From Salinisphaera sp. Q1T1-3 (lineage in GTDB: Bacteria > Pseudomonadota > Gammaproteobacteria > Nevskiales > Salinisphaeraceae), in contig NZ_QZWD01000010.1 in the NCBI RefSeq assembly GCF_003602005.1, forward strand, positions 88,421 to 152,420: a stretch of DNA of 64,000 nucleotides, read 5' to 3'. The position numbers and the translations under genes were made by a program. Positions within the stretch are counted from its first letter, which is position 1; each line of letters begins with the position of its first letter. Below, in pieces: positions 1 to 10,346 of the stretch. The notes below the pieces were generated by a model. It was given only the letters and a program-made list of their open reading frames with translations, had not been told where the DNA came from and searched no databases.

Positions 1-63
1 GCGACGCTGTGCGTGGACTGTAAGAGCCTGGACGAGATCCGGGAACGCCAGCTCGGTCGCTGA
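1..63 (+). CDS. dksA: DksA C-terminal end (partial)
   Basis: Only the last 20 codons and the TGA are inside the window. The peptide contains CVDC followed by KSLDEIRERQ, which matches the second CxxC pair of the C4 zinc finger and the final helix of DksA, the RNA polymerase secondary-channel factor that works with ppGpp in the stringent response. The residues of the coiled coil lie outside the window. No terminator is visible right behind the stop. The gene faces away from the pnp operon. The assignment rests on a short but characteristic tail; another TraR/DksA paralogue would look similar. Confidence 0.8.
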   Translation, partial: ATLCVDCKSLDEIRERQLGR

Positions 64-197
64 TCATCGCCTCCGGCTGGCGCTCCCGACAGCGCACCGA
101 CGCGCGCCCGGCCCATAATGCCGACCGGCGCGCCGCTGGCGGTGGCGGTATTCGTTGACGATCGCGTGGTACCGATACCAAATTTCCGCCGAATAGA

Positions 198-225
198 TTG
201 ACTCATACGAAAGTCGTACTATACT
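198..225 (+). promoter_or_regulatory. Sigma-70 promoter of a putative small RNA
   Basis: TTGACT at 198-203 and TATACT at 220-225 are separated by 16 bases. This is one of the best -35/-10 pairs in the window and it sits in a stretch with no protein gene. The predicted start is near 232. Confidence 0.6.
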
Positions 226-231
226 GCGTAC

Positions 232-323
232 CAAGGTCGTTGCTGACGGCCTGCTTATCTCCTCCGAAAGGCCTAACGGCCTTTCTCGCACTTGGCCCCC
301 TTGCAACAAGGGGGCTTTTTTTT
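232..323 (+). ncRNA. Putative orphan small RNA, about 92 nt
   Basis: A strong promoter (198-225) fires into a stretch that ends in an intrinsic terminator, with no convincing reading frame between. The predicted transcript has a perfect 8-bp hairpin (GAAAGGCC/GGCCTTTC with a TAAC loop, about 265-284), short arms CCAAG (231-235) and CTTGG (291-295) that could close it, and a terminator stem GCCCCCTTG/CAAGGGGGC at 295-315 followed by eight T. An unpaired pyrimidine-rich CTTATCTCCTCC run could pair with Shine-Dalgarno sequences. The next gene downstream, pnp, is on the other strand, so this is not a leader. I do not recognise the family. Bases 64-197 and 324-449 show no gene. Confidence 0.55.
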
Positions 324-449
324 GCGCGGCGCTTCGTGCCTCGCGATAAGCCCCCGCTTTCGATCCTGCGCCTGGCCTCGCTTGGGCCATCTCGAAACGA
401 ACCCTGCACGTGCACGATCGGCGATCCATCGATCGGTCGGTCACAGAGC

Positions 450-479
450 AAAAAAAAAGCGCCCCGCGGGGCGCTTTTT
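450..479 (-). terminator. Intrinsic terminator of pnp
   Basis: Perfect GC palindrome at 459-474 flanked by nine A on the left and five T on the right, so it can work in both directions. It lies 35 bases past the pnp stop and closes the rimP-to-pnp operon; from the other side it would stop any read-through from dksA or the small RNA. Confidence 0.85.
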
Positions 480-513
480 CCTTCAGCGGCTTGCTGTCGC
501 GATGCAGCCCGCC

Positions 514-2646
514 TTACTCGGCGTTGTCGTCGCTCGAGGCTTCTTCGTTTTCTGCCAGTTCTTTCATCGACAGACGCACACGGCCCTGTCGATCGACTTC
601 TAGCACCTTGACCTTGACCATCTGGCCTTCGGAGAGTTCGTCGCTGACGCTTTCGACCCGATGCTGGGCAATCTGCGAAATATGGACAAGGCCATCGCGG
701 CCCGGCGCCAGATTCACGAATGCACCGAAATCGACGATACGCACGACCTTGCCTTCGTAGATCTGGCCGGCCTCGATGTCCCGGGTGATGTCCTCGATTC
801 GCTTGATCGCGAGATCCGCCGCCGTCTTGTCAACCGCAGAGACGTGAATCGTGCCGTCGTCTTCAATATCGATCGACGCGCCGGTCTCCTCGGTGATCGA
901 GCGAATCGTCGCCCCACCCTTGCCGATCACGTCGCGGATCTTCTCGGAATCGATCTTGATGGTGAAGATGCGCGGGGCCCACTGCGAGACTTCCGAGCGC
1001 GGCGCGTCGATCGCCTCGTTCATGATGCCCAGGATATGCATGCGGCCGTCCTTGGCCTGCGACAGCGCCGCCTCCATGATCTCACGGGTGATGCCGGCGA
1101 TCTTGATATCCATCTGCAGCGCCGTCACACCGTTGACCGAGCCGGCGACCTTGAAATCCATGTCGCCGAGATGGTCTTCGTCACCGAGGATATCGGTAAG
1201 CACCGCGAACTTGTCGCCATCCTTGATCAGGCCCATGGCAACACCGGCCACCGGTGCCTTGATCGGCACGCCCGCGTCCATGAGCGCCAGGCTGGTTCCG
1301 CAGACCGAGGCCATCGACGAGGAACCGTTGGACTCGGTGACCTCGGAGACCACGCGCATCACGTAGGGGAATTCTTTCTCGAGATCCGGCAGAACACCCT
1401 GGATCCCGCGCTTGGCCAGTTTGCCGTGGCCGATCTCACGACGCTTCGGGCTGCCCATGAAGCCGGTCTCGCCCACGCAATACGGCGGGAAGTTGTAGTG
1501 CAGCATGAAGGGCTCTTCATACTTGCCTTCGACGGCATCGATGAGCTGGGCATCGCGACCGGTGCCCAGGGTGGTCACCGCCAGCGCCTGGGTCTCGCCG
1601 CGCGTGAACAGCGCCGAGCCGTGCGTGCGAGGCAGCACACCGGTACGGATGGTCAGATCGCGCACGGTACGGGTATCCCGGCCATCGATACGTGGCTCTC
1701 CGGCCAGGATCCGCGAGCGCACCGTCTTCTTCTCGAGAGCGCTCAAGGCGTCCTTGATATCGCCTTCGGCGTGGCCATCCTCGTCATCGGAGGCCAGCTC
1801 GGCCACGACACGATCCTTGATTTCGCCGAGGCGCGTCTGACGTGCCTGCTTGTCGGCGATCTGATAGGCCGCGGTCACATCGTCCGTGGCGACACGGGCC
1901 ACGGCATCGGCCAGCGACTCATCCTCGACCGGCGCCTGCCAGTCCCAGGCCGGCTTGCCGGCATCCTGAGCCAGGGCTTCGATGGCCTGGATCGCGCCCT
2001 GCAGCTGTTCGTGGCCGAACAGGACAGCCCCGAGCATCACATCTTCGGGCAGCTGCTTGGCTTCCGATTCGACCATGAGCACGGCATCGGCCGTGCCGGC
2101 AACGACGAGATTCAGCTCGCTCGTGCCGAGCTGCGTCGCGCCCGGGTTCAGGACGTATTCCCCGTCGACATAGCCGACGCGGGCGCCCCCGATCGGGCCG
2201 GCGAACGGCATGCCCGACAGCGCCAGTGCCGCGGATGCGCCGATCATCGCCGGGATGTCGGCATCAATCTCCGGATCGACCGACATCACGGTCGCGATGA
2301 TCTGGACTTCGTTGTAGAAACCTTTCGGGAACAGCGGCCGGATCGGGCGATCGATCAGGCGACACGTCAGCGTTTCCTTTTCCCCGGGACGCCCTTCACG
2401 CTTGAAGAAGCCGCCTGGAATCTTGCCGCCGGCGTAGGTGCGCTCCTGGTAGTTGACGGTCAGCGGGAAGAAATTCGCGTCCGGCTTGGCTTCCTTCTTG
2501 CCGACGGCCGTGACGAGAACCACCGTGTCGCCCATGCTGACCATCACGGCCCCGTCGGCCTGGCGGGCCATCTCACCGGTTTCCAGCGTCACGTCATGTG
2601 CGCCGAACGAGAATGTCTGTCGGCTCTTGATTTCTGCCTTGCTCAC
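514..2646 (-). CDS. pnp: Polynucleotide phosphorylase
   Basis: PNPase is a phosphorolytic 3'-5' exoribonuclease and RNA-degradosome partner. The 710-aa length fits the family. Two RNase PH-like domains are present, the second with [12 protein letters not shown] and the [12 protein letters not shown] block. A KH domain follows ([17 protein letters not shown], about residues 560-620) and a C-terminal S1 domain ([18 protein letters not shown], about 630-695) with an acidic tail. It is the last gene of the operon after rpsO, as in Escherichia coli. A terminator sits between rpsO and pnp, so pnp is probably reached by read-through or its own start; autoregulation through RNase III is known in E. 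coli but not shown here. Confidence 0.98.
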   Translation of the reverse strand: MSKAEIKSRQTFSFGAHDVTLETGEMARQADGAVMVSMGDTVVLVTAVGKKEAKPDANFFPLTVNYQERTYAGGKIPGGFFKREGRPGEKETLTCRLIDRPIRPLFPKGFYNEVQIIATVMSVDPEIDADIPAMIGASAALALSGMPFAGPIGGARVGYVDGEYVLNPGATQLGTSELNLVVAGTADAVLMVESEAKQLPEDVMLGAVLFGHEQLQGAIQAIEALAQDAGKPAWDWQAPVEDESLADAVARVATDDVTAAYQIADKQARQTRLGEIKDRVVAELASDDEDGHAEGDIKDALSALEKKTVRSRILAGEPRIDGRDTRTVRDLTIRTGVLPRTHGSALFTRGETQALAVTTLGTGRDAQLIDAVEGKYEEPFMLHYNFPPYCVGETGFMGSPKRREIGHGKLAKRGIQGVLPDLEKEFPYVMRVVSEVTESNGSSSMASVCGTSLALMDAGVPIKAPVAGVAMGLIKDGDKFAVLTDILGDEDHLGDMDFKVAGSVNGVTALQMDIKIAGITREIMEAALSQAKDGRMHILGIMNEAIDAPRSEVSQWAPRIFTIKIDSEKIRDVIGKGGATIRSITEETGASIDIEDDGTIHVSAVDKTAADLAIKRIEDITRDIEAGQIYEGKVVRIVDFGAFVNLAPGRDGLVHISQIAQHRVESVSDELSEGQMVKVKVLEVDRQGRVRLSMKELAENEEASSDDNAE

Positions 2647-2675
2647 TTTTTTCTCTCTGACTGTTTTGCGGAAAC

Positions 2676-2710
2676 AAAAAAGCGCCCGTCCCGGCGATAC
2701 CGAGGGGCGC
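2676..2710 (-). terminator. rpsO-pnp intergenic terminator
   Basis: On the minus strand GCGCCCCTCGG pairs with CGGGACGGGCGC and is followed by six T. It lies 33 bases past the rpsO stop and about 30 bases before the pnp start, matching the known position of the rpsO terminator/attenuator. Confidence 0.75.
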
Positions 2711-2742
2711 TTGTCACGATCACTTGCGGATCGGCGCGCGTA

Positions 2743-3012
2743 TCAGCGACGCAGGCCGAGTTCCTGAATGAGCGTCTTGTAGCGATTCGGGTCGTGCTTT
2801 TTCACGTAGTCAAGCAGCTTGCGACGGCGGTTGACCATCTTGAGCAGACCACGACGCGAATGATGGTCACCCTTGTGATGATCGAAATGCGAGCCGAGCT
2901 GGACGATGCGCGTGGTCAGCAGTGCGATCTGGACGTCCGGCGAGCCGGTGTCACCCGAGCCGCGACCGAATTTCTCGACGATGTCTGCTTTTTCCTGATT
3001 GGACAGGGCCAT
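2743..3012 (-). CDS. rpsO: 30S ribosomal protein S15
   Basis: 89 aa, the standard S15 length. It contains the conserved [16 protein letters not shown] segment and the [16 protein letters not shown] block that contacts 16S rRNA helices h20-h22, and ends in [12 protein letters not shown]. It lies between truB and pnp as in most gammaproteobacteria. A good Shine-Dalgarno (AAGGAG) precedes the ATG. S15 of E. coli represses its own mRNA through a pseudoknot; the 169-base leader between truB and rpsO could hold such an element, but I did not resolve one. Confidence 0.98.
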   Translation of the reverse strand: MALSNQEKADIVEKFGRGSGDTGSPDVQIALLTTRIVQLGSHFDHHKGDHHSRRGLLKMVNRRRKLLDYVKKHDPNRYKTLIQELGLRR

Positions 3013-3181
3013 GATTCACTCCTTGGGGACATGGGCCGTCAGCAGCGATCCGACATGGCGATGTCGTCTTCCACCGTCACGATGGAGACGAACTCTCGAA
3101 TGCCGCCTGTACGACCTGAATTAGCGCGCTATTCTAGTGCGCACGCGTTGCAAAGGCAATCAAAATCGCCACTGGCCGGTC

Positions 3182-4108
3182 TCAAGCCAGCGGGCGGGCG
3201 AACAGGCGAAGCGGCGCGATGCCGCCGCCTCCGGCCGGTTGGCCGAGGCCGAGTACGCGGCCATCCGGCTGATCCAGCCGAATCGCCGCGGCTGCCGGCG
3301 TATCGACATCGCGGACCGTCTGGCCATGCCCGAGTCGCGCCGCCTGATTTTCGGTCAGCGTGATTGCCGGCCAGTCCGCGAGCAGCGTGCTCACCGGCAG
3401 CAGCCAATCGAATGCGGCCAGCGGGCCCTCGGCCTCGACATCGTCATCTATACGCGCTTGCGACACCGTGGGCAACGCGGCGCCGAGATGGCCGACGCAC
3501 GTCCGGTGCAACGCAACCACATGTGCGCGCCCGCCCCAGTGACGGGCCATGTCCTCGATCAGGGTGCGCACGTATGTCCCGCCACTGACGGCGACATCGA
3601 AGGTCACCTGATCGGCCGCGGCACGCACCACGCGCAGATCGTGCACCGTGATCGGACGCGGCGAGCGTGCGACGGTTACCCCCTCGCGGGCATATTGATA
3701 CAACGGCTTGCCGTCGACCTTGAGCGCCGAATACATGGGGGGAATCTGCGACTGGGGCCCCGTAAACGCCGCCACCGTCGCGGCCAGTTCCGATTCGTCC
3801 GGCAGAGAGGCCTCACCGCGAATCGTCACTTCACCTTCCAGATCCCCCGTCGTTGTCTCTGCACCGAGCGCTGCGGTGACGCGATAGTGCTTGTCTGCCG
3901 ACAGAAGATAAGAGGACAGTTTGGTAGCCTCTCCCAGACAGACCGGCAACAGACCGGTCGCCAGGGGATCGAGACTGCCGGTATGACCGGCCTTGGCAGC
4001 GTTTAAGCGACGCCGCACGTTCTGGAGCGCCGTATTGGACGAGACGCCGTAAGCCTTATCGAGTAGCACGACGCCGTCTATCGCGTGGCCCTTTCTACGA
4101 CGCCCCAT
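3182..4108 (-). CDS. truB: tRNA pseudouridine-55 synthase
   Basis: TruB makes pseudouridine at position 55 of the T loop of elongator tRNAs. The protein starts with the typical GVVLLDKAYGVSSN and carries the catalytic-Asp motif in AGHTGSLDPLATGLLP, then PPMYSALKVDGKPLYQYAREG and the GGTYVRTLIEDM segment. A C-terminal PUA-like region follows. The ATG at 4108 (308 aa) was chosen because the open frame upstream of it lies inside rbfA; the resulting overlap with the rbfA stop is 14 bases, which indicates translational coupling. Confidence 0.96.
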   Translation of the reverse strand: MGRRRKGHAIDGVVLLDKAYGVSSNTALQNVRRRLNAAKAGHTGSLDPLATGLLPVCLGEATKLSSYLLSADKHYRVTAALGAETTTGDLEGEVTIRGEASLPDESELAATVAAFTGPQSQIPPMYSALKVDGKPLYQYAREGVTVARSPRPITVHDLRVVRAAADQVTFDVAVSGGTYVRTLIEDMARHWGGRAHVVALHRTCVGHLGAALPTVSQARIDDDVEAEGPLAAFDWLLPVSTLLADWPAITLTENQAARLGHGQTVRDVDTPAAAAIRLDQPDGRVLGLGQPAGGGGIAPLRLFARPLA

Positions 4109-4517
4109 GGGTGCCGTCTTCGTCACCGTCGTCAGTCGCGTCCTGCGTACGCGACTCGTCCTCGGCGACGGCCGAGGCGATAAGGCTGTCCAGCTTCTGA
4201 GCCTCACGCTCCGTCGTATCCTCGACAAAACGCAGTTCCGGCATCACGCGCAGCCGAAGCCGCTTGCCGAGCTCGCGCTTGAGAAAGCCCTCCGCCGCAT
4301 GCAGCCCGGCCACGGCACGCTTAGCGCTGTCCTCGGCCGCGGTGACATCGAAATTGGCCACGTAGACCTTGGCATGCTTCAGGTCGGGCGACACATCCAC
4401 GTCACTGATCGACACGAACTGCACACGTGGATCCTTGACCTGACTGGCGATGAGGAACCCAAGCTCGCGCTTGAGTTCCTCGGCCACCCGATGACGTCGC
4501 GAGAAGTCTCGGGCCAC
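4095..4517 (-). CDS. rbfA: 30S ribosome-binding factor A
   Basis: RbfA is a KH-fold assembly factor for the 30S subunit, needed for 16S rRNA 5'-end maturation and cold growth. The 140-aa protein has the family's start (RRHRVAEELKRELGFLI), the KDPRVQFVSISDVDVSPDLKHAKVYV core and the RLRVMPELRFVEDTTE motif. An acidic, low-complexity tail of about 25 residues ends it. It begins three bases after the infB stop and overlaps truB, so the three genes are probably coupled. Confidence 0.96.
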   Translation of the reverse strand: MARDFSRRHRVAEELKRELGFLIASQVKDPRVQFVSISDVDVSPDLKHAKVYVANFDVTAAEDSAKRAVAGLHAAEGFLKRELGKRLRLRVMPELRFVEDTTEREAQKLDSLIASAVAEDESRTQDATDDGDEDGTHGAS

Positions 4518-4520
4518 GGC

Positions 4521-7166
4521 TTATGCAGGCTCCGCGGTATCGACCGTACGCTGGACCTCGGTCCGCTCGTACACTTCGATCTGGTCGCCGGGCTTGATGT
4601 CGTTGTAGTTTTTGACACCAATACCGCATTCCGTGCCCGCCGGCACGCGGTTGACGTCGTCGCGATGCCGACGCAGCGACTCGAGTTCGCCCTCGTAAAT
4701 CACGACGTTGTCGCGCAAGACACGAATCGGCTGACCGCGAACCACTGCACCATCGGCCACCACACAGCCAGCGATCGCGCCGAGCTTGGATGAACGGAAC
4801 ACGTCTCGAACCTCGGCCAGACCGATGATCTCTTCGCGCAGCTCGGTGCCGAGCAGGCCGTTCACGGCGTTGGTGACGTCCTCGATCGCTTCGTAGATGA
4901 CGCTGTAATAGCGCACATCCACGCCGGATTCCGAAACCGCCTTGCGGGCCTTGTTATCGGCACGCACGTTGAACCCGATGATGATCGCCTGCGAGGCCAG
5001 GGCCAGCTCGACATCCGACTCGGAGATACCCCCCACACCGCTGGATACGATGCGGATCTTGACTTCCTGTGCCGGAATCTTGCGCAGCGACTCGACGAGC
5101 GCCTCGACACTGCCCTGCACATCGCCCTTGACCAGCAGGTTGAGATCCTTGGTCTCCGACGGGCCGTCCTCGCCCATCGCCGAGAACACTTCCTCGAGTC
5201 GGGCAGCCTGCTGCTGTGCCAGTTTGGACTCGCGCTGGTGCTCCTCGCGCTGGGCCGCGATTTCCTTGGCCTTGCGCTCGTTGGCAACGACGAACGCCTC
5301 GTCGCCAGCCTCCGGGGTACCGGATAGGCCCAGCACCTCGACCGGAATCGACGGACCGGCTTCCTTCACCTGCTCGCCCAATTCGTTGAACATGGCACGA
5401 ACGCGACCGTGGAACGGACCGGCCAGAATCGTGTTGCCACGCTTGAGCATGCCGGCCTTGACCAGAATCGTCGCAACCGGACCACGCCCCTTCTCGAGGC
5501 TCGATTCGATCACCACGCCGCGTGCCGGGACATCCAGTGGCGCGACGAATTCACTGACCTCGGCCTGCAGTAGCACAGCATCCAGCAGATCATCGACGCC
5601 GTCGCCTGTCTTGGAAGACACCGGCACGATCTGGATGTCGCCACCCCAATCTTCCGGAATCAGGTCCTCGGCAGCCAGGCCGGCCTTGACCTTCTCGATA
5701 TCTGCACTCGAGACGTCCATCTTGGTCACCGCGACGACGATCGGCACACCGGCCGCCTTCGCGTGCTGGATGGATTCCCTGGTCTGCGGCATGACGCCAT
5801 CATCCGCAGCCACGATCAGGATCGCAATGTCGGTGATCTCGGCACCCCGTGCCCGCATGCGGGTGAACGCCGCATGGCCGGGGGTATCGATGAACGTGAT
5901 CGCGCCCTTGTCGTGAGTGACGTGATACGCGCCGATATGCTGCGTGATGCCACCGGCCTCACCGGCCTGCACCTTGGTGCGGCGGATGTAGTCCAACAGC
6001 GATGTCTTGCCGTGATCCACATGGCCCATGATGGTGACGACCGGCGCGCGGGTGACACCCTGAACCTGCTCTTCCTCGGCACGGACTTCCTGCGCAAGCG
6101 CCTCTTCGGCGGACTCGCTGGAGACCGGCTTCGGATTGTGCCCCATCTCTTCGACGATGATCGTCGCGGTGTCCTGATCGACCGTCTGGTTGATGGTCGC
6201 CATCACACCGAGCCGCATCATGCGCTTGAGGACTTCGCCGCCCTTGACCGCCATCTTCTGCGCGAGATCGGCGACCGTGATCAGCTCGGGGATCTCGATG
6301 TCGCGCACCACCGGTGCGGTCGGACGCTCGAAGGTATGCTCGGTGGCCACCTGAACGTTCTTCTGACGACGGCCGCCGCGCTTTTTCTTGTCCTTGCGCC
6401 GGCCCTGCTTGCCTTCGGCGACGTGCAGTTCCTTGCGCTTGGAATCGTCCTGCTCACGGGCCTTGGTGTCGCGCTCGCGTTCCCGCTCGCGCTTGATGTC
6501 TTCCTCGGTCCGGCCGTGGCTCTCGGCAGCGCGGCGCAGGTTTTCCTGCACCCGCGATCGCGTGGCATCCGTGCGCACGCCATGCTTGGCGCGCTCGCGT
6601 TCCATCGCTTCGCGACGAGCGCTTTCCTCGGCCTCTTTCTTGGCCGCGATTTCGGCTTGGCGTTTGGCATCGGCCTCGGCGCGCTGACGCTCTTCCTCGT
6701 CACGCCGCGCCTGCTCCTCGGCCGCCTTGCGCTGTTCTTCCTCGCGCCGCGCCTGTTCTTCGGCCTCTGCGGCCTCGCGCTCGGCTTCGGCCTGGGCAAG
6801 ACGTGCCTCGTCTGCCTCCGTCTCGGCCGGCTGCTCGGTCTGCTCGTTGCGATTTTCGTAGGTGCGGCGCTTGCGCACCTCCACGTTCACCGTGCGTCCC
6901 GAGGCGCCACCGCGACCGGTATTGACCTTCAGCTCGGACGTCGAACGGCGCCGCGAAGATACCGAAGCACGCTTGGCACCCAGCCTGCCGCCGGGCCGTG
7001 CGTTCTCGGCATTACGCAAGTGACGCAACAACTTAAGCTTGTCGTCATCGCTGATCTGATCGTCTGCCGAGCGTGCCTCCACGCCCGCTTCCGCCAAGCG
7101 CGAGACGAGCCGCTCCACCGGAATGCCTGTTTCCGATGCCAGCTGCTTGACTGTCGTTTGCGCCAT
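4521..7166 (-). CDS. infB: Translation initiation factor IF-2
   Basis: IF-2 is the GTPase that brings formyl-methionyl tRNA to the 30S subunit. At 881 aa it is of full bacterial length. The N-terminus has an IF2_N module ([17 protein letters not shown]), then a long Ala/Glu/Arg charged linker (about 115-270) predicted to be coiled coil, a second IF2_N module (about 300-350), the G domain with P-loop [19 protein letters not shown] and TKMD motifs, and domains II-IV. It follows nusA after an 80-base gap. The initiator tRNA it uses is encoded upstream in the same cluster. Confidence 0.98.
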   Translation of the reverse strand: MAQTTVKQLASETGIPVERLVSRLAEAGVEARSADDQISDDDKLKLLRHLRNAENARPGGRLGAKRASVSSRRRSTSELKVNTGRGGASGRTVNVEVRKRRTYENRNEQTEQPAETEADEARLAQAEAEREAAEAEEQARREEEQRKAAEEQARRDEEERQRAEADAKRQAEIAAKKEAEESARREAMERERAKHGVRTDATRSRVQENLRRAAESHGRTEEDIKRERERERDTKAREQDDSKRKELHVAEGKQGRRKDKKKRGGRRQKNVQVATEHTFERPTAPVVRDIEIPELITVADLAQKMAVKGGEVLKRMMRLGVMATINQTVDQDTATIIVEEMGHNPKPVSSESAEEALAQEVRAEEEQVQGVTRAPVVTIMGHVDHGKTSLLDYIRRTKVQAGEAGGITQHIGAYHVTHDKGAITFIDTPGHAAFTRMRARGAEITDIAILIVAADDGVMPQTRESIQHAKAAGVPIVVAVTKMDVSSADIEKVKAGLAAEDLIPEDWGGDIQIVPVSSKTGDGVDDLLDAVLLQAEVSEFVAPLDVPARGVVIESSLEKGRGPVATILVKAGMLKRGNTILAGPFHGRVRAMFNELGEQVKEAGPSIPVEVLGLSGTPEAGDEAFVVANERKAKEIAAQREEHQRESKLAQQQAARLEEVFSAMGEDGPSETKDLNLLVKGDVQGSVEALVESLRKIPAQEVKIRIVSSGVGGISESDVELALASQAIIIGFNVRADNKARKAVSESGVDVRYYSVIYEAIEDVTNAVNGLLGTELREEIIGLAEVRDVFRSSKLGAIAGCVVADGAVVRGQPIRVLRDNVVIYEGELESLRRHRDDVNRVPAGTECGIGVKNYNDIKPGDQIEVYERTEVQRTVDTAEPA

Positions 7167-7246
7167 ACTCTGTCTACTCCGTGGTGCCCGCGCGCGTTGG
7201 GCGCGGACGATCCGTTTTACGTTTCGTTAACGCTCTATTATTCGGC

Positions 7247-8764
7247 CTAGGCCTGCTCGTCGGCAAACCAGTGGGCCCGGGCTGCCATGATCAATTCGCC
7301 TGCGCCGGCTTCGTCGATCTCGAACAGCTCCATCAATTCATCCGCACCGAGCTCGGCCAGGTCGTCACGCGACTTGACGCCGCCTTCGGCCAGCGTCGCC
7401 GCCAGTGTTTCGTCCACGCCGTCGACTTCGAGCAGGTCGGCATCGTACGCGGCTTCGCCGGCTTCGGCACTCGAAATCGCCTTGGAAAGCAGATAATCCC
7501 GTGCGCGGCCTCGAAGCTCTTCGACCATGTCGGCGTCGAACTCCTCGATTTCAAGCAGCTCCTGCTCCGGTACGTAGGCGATCTCCTCGGTGGACGTGAA
7601 ACCTTCCTGCACCAGAATCGCTGCCACTTCATCGTCGACATCGAGCTGATCACGGAACATGCCCTGCAGCTCTTCGCTTTCGGCTTCGCTCTTCGCGTCC
7701 GCGTCCTCGAGCGTCATCACGTTGAGCTGCCAACCGGTCAGCTCGGACGCCAAGCGGATGTTCTGTCCGCCACGACCGATGGCCTTGGCCAGCGATTCTT
7801 CGGAAACGGCCAGATCCATGCTGTTCGAGTCCTCGTCCAGCACGATCGACTCGACGTCCGCCGGCGCCATCGCGTTGATCACGAACTGCGCCGGGTTCTC
7901 GTTCCACATGATGATGTCGATGCGTTCGCCCGCCAGTTCGTTCGAAACACTCTGTACGCGCGAGCCACGCATGCCGACGCAGGCACCAACCGGATCGATA
8001 CGCCGGTCCTTGGCCTGCACCGCAATTTTCGCACGAAGTCCGGGATCGCGCGATGCACCGCGCAGCTCGATCAGCCCCTGGCCGACCTCCGGCACTTCCA
8101 ACTTGAACAATTCAATCAGGAATTCCGGTTTGCTGCGCGAGACGAAAAGTTGCGGCCCGCGCTGCTCGGGGCGCACATCGTAGAGGAAGCCGCGCACGCG
8201 ATCGCCCGGCCGCATCGGCTCACGGGGAATCATCTGATCCCGCGGAATGATCGCCTCGGCGTTGCCGCCCAGGTCCAGAATACAGGCACCACGTTCCATG
8301 CGCTTGACCAGCCCGGTGATCAGCTCGCCCACACGGTGTTCGTAAGCATCGATGATCTGAGCGCGTTCAGCTTCGCGCACTTTCTGCACGATCACCTGTT
8401 TGGCGGCCTGGGCCGCGATGCGCCCGAACTCGACCGATTCGACCTGTTCTTCGATGTATTCGCCCGGCATGACGTCGGGCCTGGTCTCCCGCGCACGCTC
8501 GAGCGAGATCTCGCGATCCGGCGCCTCGATGAACTGCAGCTCGCCCTCGGCGTTCTCTTCGCCCGGATCGATGACCAGCCAGCGACGGAAAGTCACGTAA
8601 TCGCCGCTCTTGCGATCCACGTCGACGCGAACGGCGATTTCGCCGCCGTGCTTCTTGCGTGTGGCCGAAGCCAGCGCCGCTTCGATCGCCTCGAAGATGA
8701 TCTCTTGCTCGACGCCTTTCTCGTTGGAAACCGCCTCGGCGACCAGAAGTACGTTTTTATTCAT
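7247..8764 (-). CDS. nusA: Transcription termination/antitermination factor NusA
   Basis: NusA binds RNA polymerase and modulates pausing, termination and rrn antitermination. 505 aa with the N-terminal polymerase-binding domain, an S1 domain ([23 protein letters not shown]), two KH domains ([13 protein letters not shown] and [16 protein letters not shown]) and two C-terminal acidic helical repeats typical of gammaproteobacterial NusA (around 370-420 and 445-495). The gene lies between rimP and infB, its universal position, 69 bases after rimP. Confidence 0.98.
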   Translation of the reverse strand: MNKNVLLVAEAVSNEKGVEQEIIFEAIEAALASATRKKHGGEIAVRVDVDRKSGDYVTFRRWLVIDPGEENAEGELQFIEAPDREISLERARETRPDVMPGEYIEEQVESVEFGRIAAQAAKQVIVQKVREAERAQIIDAYEHRVGELITGLVKRMERGACILDLGGNAEAIIPRDQMIPREPMRPGDRVRGFLYDVRPEQRGPQLFVSRSKPEFLIELFKLEVPEVGQGLIELRGASRDPGLRAKIAVQAKDRRIDPVGACVGMRGSRVQSVSNELAGERIDIIMWNENPAQFVINAMAPADVESIVLDEDSNSMDLAVSEESLAKAIGRGGQNIRLASELTGWQLNVMTLEDADAKSEAESEELQGMFRDQLDVDDEVAAILVQEGFTSTEEIAYVPEQELLEIEEFDADMVEELRGRARDYLLSKAISSAEAGEAAYDADLLEVDGVDETLAATLAEGGVKSRDDLAELGADELMELFEIDEAGAGELIMAARAHWFADEQA

Positions 8765-8833
8765 AAAAACACCCGCGTGTCATGGAAGACGGCTCATGCG
8801 AGCCGCCGTGTCGCAATCGATATCGCTGCGTCG

Positions 8834-9292
8834 CTACGTTTCGAAAACCGGATCCAGTCGCGCCTTTGCCATATCGCCGATCGGAAGGCTATAGATGGCG
8901 TCGTCGCACGCCAGATCAACCGCATCCTGACTGACGGCACGAATGACGCCGCGGAATTTTCGTTGCCCTGCCACCGGCGCGAACATGTTCACGCGGGCGC
9001 GCTCGCCGATGAACTGCTCGAAATGGCCGGCATCCACCAACGGCCGATCCAGGCCCGGCGACGAGACTTCGAGCGTATAGGCTGCGCTGCCGTCGTCAGC
9101 CACATCGAGTGCCGCACTGACTTCGCGGCTCACGGCTTCGCAGTCCTCGATATCGATGCCTTCCGATGCATCGATATAGACGCGAAGTGTCGCGTTCTTG
9201 CCGCGACCGACCGATTCGACGTGCCAGAGCTCGTAACCGAGATCGGTGACGATCGGCTCGATCAGGGAATGAAAACGTTGCGTCATGTGCAC
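8834..9292 (-). CDS. rimP: Ribosome maturation factor RimP
   Basis: RimP assists 30S maturation. 152 aa, with the family pattern GYELWHVESVGRGKNATLRVYID, EDCEAVSREVSAALD and YTLEVSSPGLDRPLVDAGHF. First protein gene of the rimP-nusA-infB-rbfA-truB-rpsO-pnp series. A terminator and the initiator tRNA gene lie just upstream on the same strand, as in the E. coli metY-rimP operon, so part of its transcription may come from the tRNA promoter. Confidence 0.97.
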   Translation of the reverse strand: MHMTQRFHSLIEPIVTDLGYELWHVESVGRGKNATLRVYIDASEGIDIEDCEAVSREVSAALDVADDGSAAYTLEVSSPGLDRPLVDAGHFEQFIGERARVNMFAPVAGQRKFRGVIRAVSQDAVDLACDDAIYSLPIGDMAKARLDPVFET

Positions 9293-9321
9293 CGTCTCGT
9301 TGACGATTTCGCGTTACCAAC

Positions 9322-9348
9322 AAAAAAGCCCCTCATCGGGGGCTTTTT
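9322..9348 (-). terminator. Terminator between initiator tRNA and rimP
   Basis: Stem GCCCCC/GGGGC around GATGA with six T following on the minus strand. It sits 15 bases past the tRNA CCA end and 29 bases before the rimP start, so it probably ends the tRNA transcript with partial read-through into rimP. Confidence 0.8.
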
Positions 9349-9362
9349 CGATAACCAAAATG

Positions 9363-9439
9363 TGGTAGCGGGGGCAGGATTCGAACCTGCGACCTTCGGG
9401 TTATGAGCCCGACGAGCTGCCAGACTGCTCCACCCCGCA
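9363..9439 (-). tRNA. Initiator tRNA-fMet (CAT)
   Basis: 77 bases with encoded CCA. The three consecutive G-C pairs of the anticodon stem around CTCATAA, the GGAGCAG D-arm start and the GGTTCGAATCC T arm identify the initiator rather than the elongator methionine tRNA. The 1-72 position is unpaired, as initiators require, but it is U1/U72 here instead of the C1/A72 of E. coli. Position relative to rimP-nusA-infB matches E. coli metY. Confidence 0.95.
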
Positions 9440-9454
9440 CCCGATGAACGCGAG

Positions 9455-9483
9455 ACTATAAATAGTTACCGAAATCATTGCAA
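9455..9483 (-). promoter_or_regulatory. Sigma-70 promoter of tRNA-fMet
   Basis: TTGCAA (9483-9478) and TATAGT (9460-9455) are separated by exactly 17 bases. They are followed by a G/C-rich CTCGCG discriminator, which is typical of stringently controlled stable-RNA promoters. The gap from the -10 to the tRNA 5' end is about 15 bases. Confidence 0.75.
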
Positions 9484-10282
9484 GCCGCTCGTCTGACTTG
9501 CGGTTCCGGCTGGTTGGGAAAACCCAACCCCTCAACGCGAGACATAAGTTAACACGCGGTTTTCAAAACGCAAGTCCAATTCATGAAAGTTTTTTCGCGA
9601 TCGCGTCACGACGCGGATCAAGCGCTATTCGGCCCGGCTTCGCGCCTTTGCCGACGCGCGCGAAATGCGCTTTCCGACGAGGCGAAACGTCGTTGTTCGG
9701 CCCTGGGAACACGCACGCATTTCATGATCAGCGCCCCATGCATCACCACCTGCATCATGCAGGCGGGCACGGCGAAGCCCGCTGACGGCCACCACTCAAT
9801 CCCCCTGACGCGCCGCACCGACATCGCGGGGCTGGCCGCTGCCGCCGTTGGCCGGAAAGCACCTGGCATGACCCGCTCTCCAGTATTCGCATGGCGCAGT
9901 GAGACCTCGATTGGCGACGGCACATCACAGCCCCCATACATCGGCCCCACCTTGCCCGCGCATTGGCGCCATCTGAGGCCCGACACACCACCCCACGCTG
10001 TAAACGGTACGTACCAACACGTCCGGCTTGCGGTTGCGGCGATGCCGCGGCGGGTCGATGCCTGCCTGCTGCCCCTGTCTCCAGTGTGCCTCGTCTGTTG
10101 CAGCGGATGCGCCTTGCGCTGAAGGCCTGAAAACCGGAACGCCGGGGTCCACCGACACCGAGTGCGATCAATAGTGACTGATGCCAGTTGTTCTGCGCCG
10201 CGTCCGAGCGGGTCGGCATCCGGCGGACGACAACCGCCGCGGGCTTCATCAGAGGTCACCTCTGACCCTGAGCACAGGCATG
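9484..10282. other. 800-base stretch without a recognisable gene
   Basis: Lies between the tRNA-fMet promoter and the tRNA-Leu terminator. Several open frames cross it on both strands, but they overlap each other, have no Shine-Dalgarno site and encode Arg/Ala/Ser-rich peptides with no motif I know. It may be decayed sequence or hold untranslated RNA; I see no repeat or integrase remnant. Confidence 0.5.
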
Positions 10283-10314
10283 AAAAAAGCCGTATCGCGT
10301 CGCGATACGGCTTT
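10283..10314 (-). terminator. Terminator of the tpiA-secG-tRNA-Leu transcript
   Basis: Perfect 11-bp palindrome GCCGTATCGCG/CGCGATACGGC followed on the minus strand by six T, 32 bases after the tRNA-Leu CCA end. Confidence 0.9.
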
Positions 10315-10346
10315 GGGAAAATCGCCTCTCGCAAGAAGCGACTGTT

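Noticed and set aside
661..3363. A 900-codon open frame on the plus strand opposite pnp and rpsO
   Set aside because: It is the antisense shadow of pnp/rpsO in high-G+C DNA: Arg/His/Asp-rich, no motif, no ribosome site, and crosses several genes.
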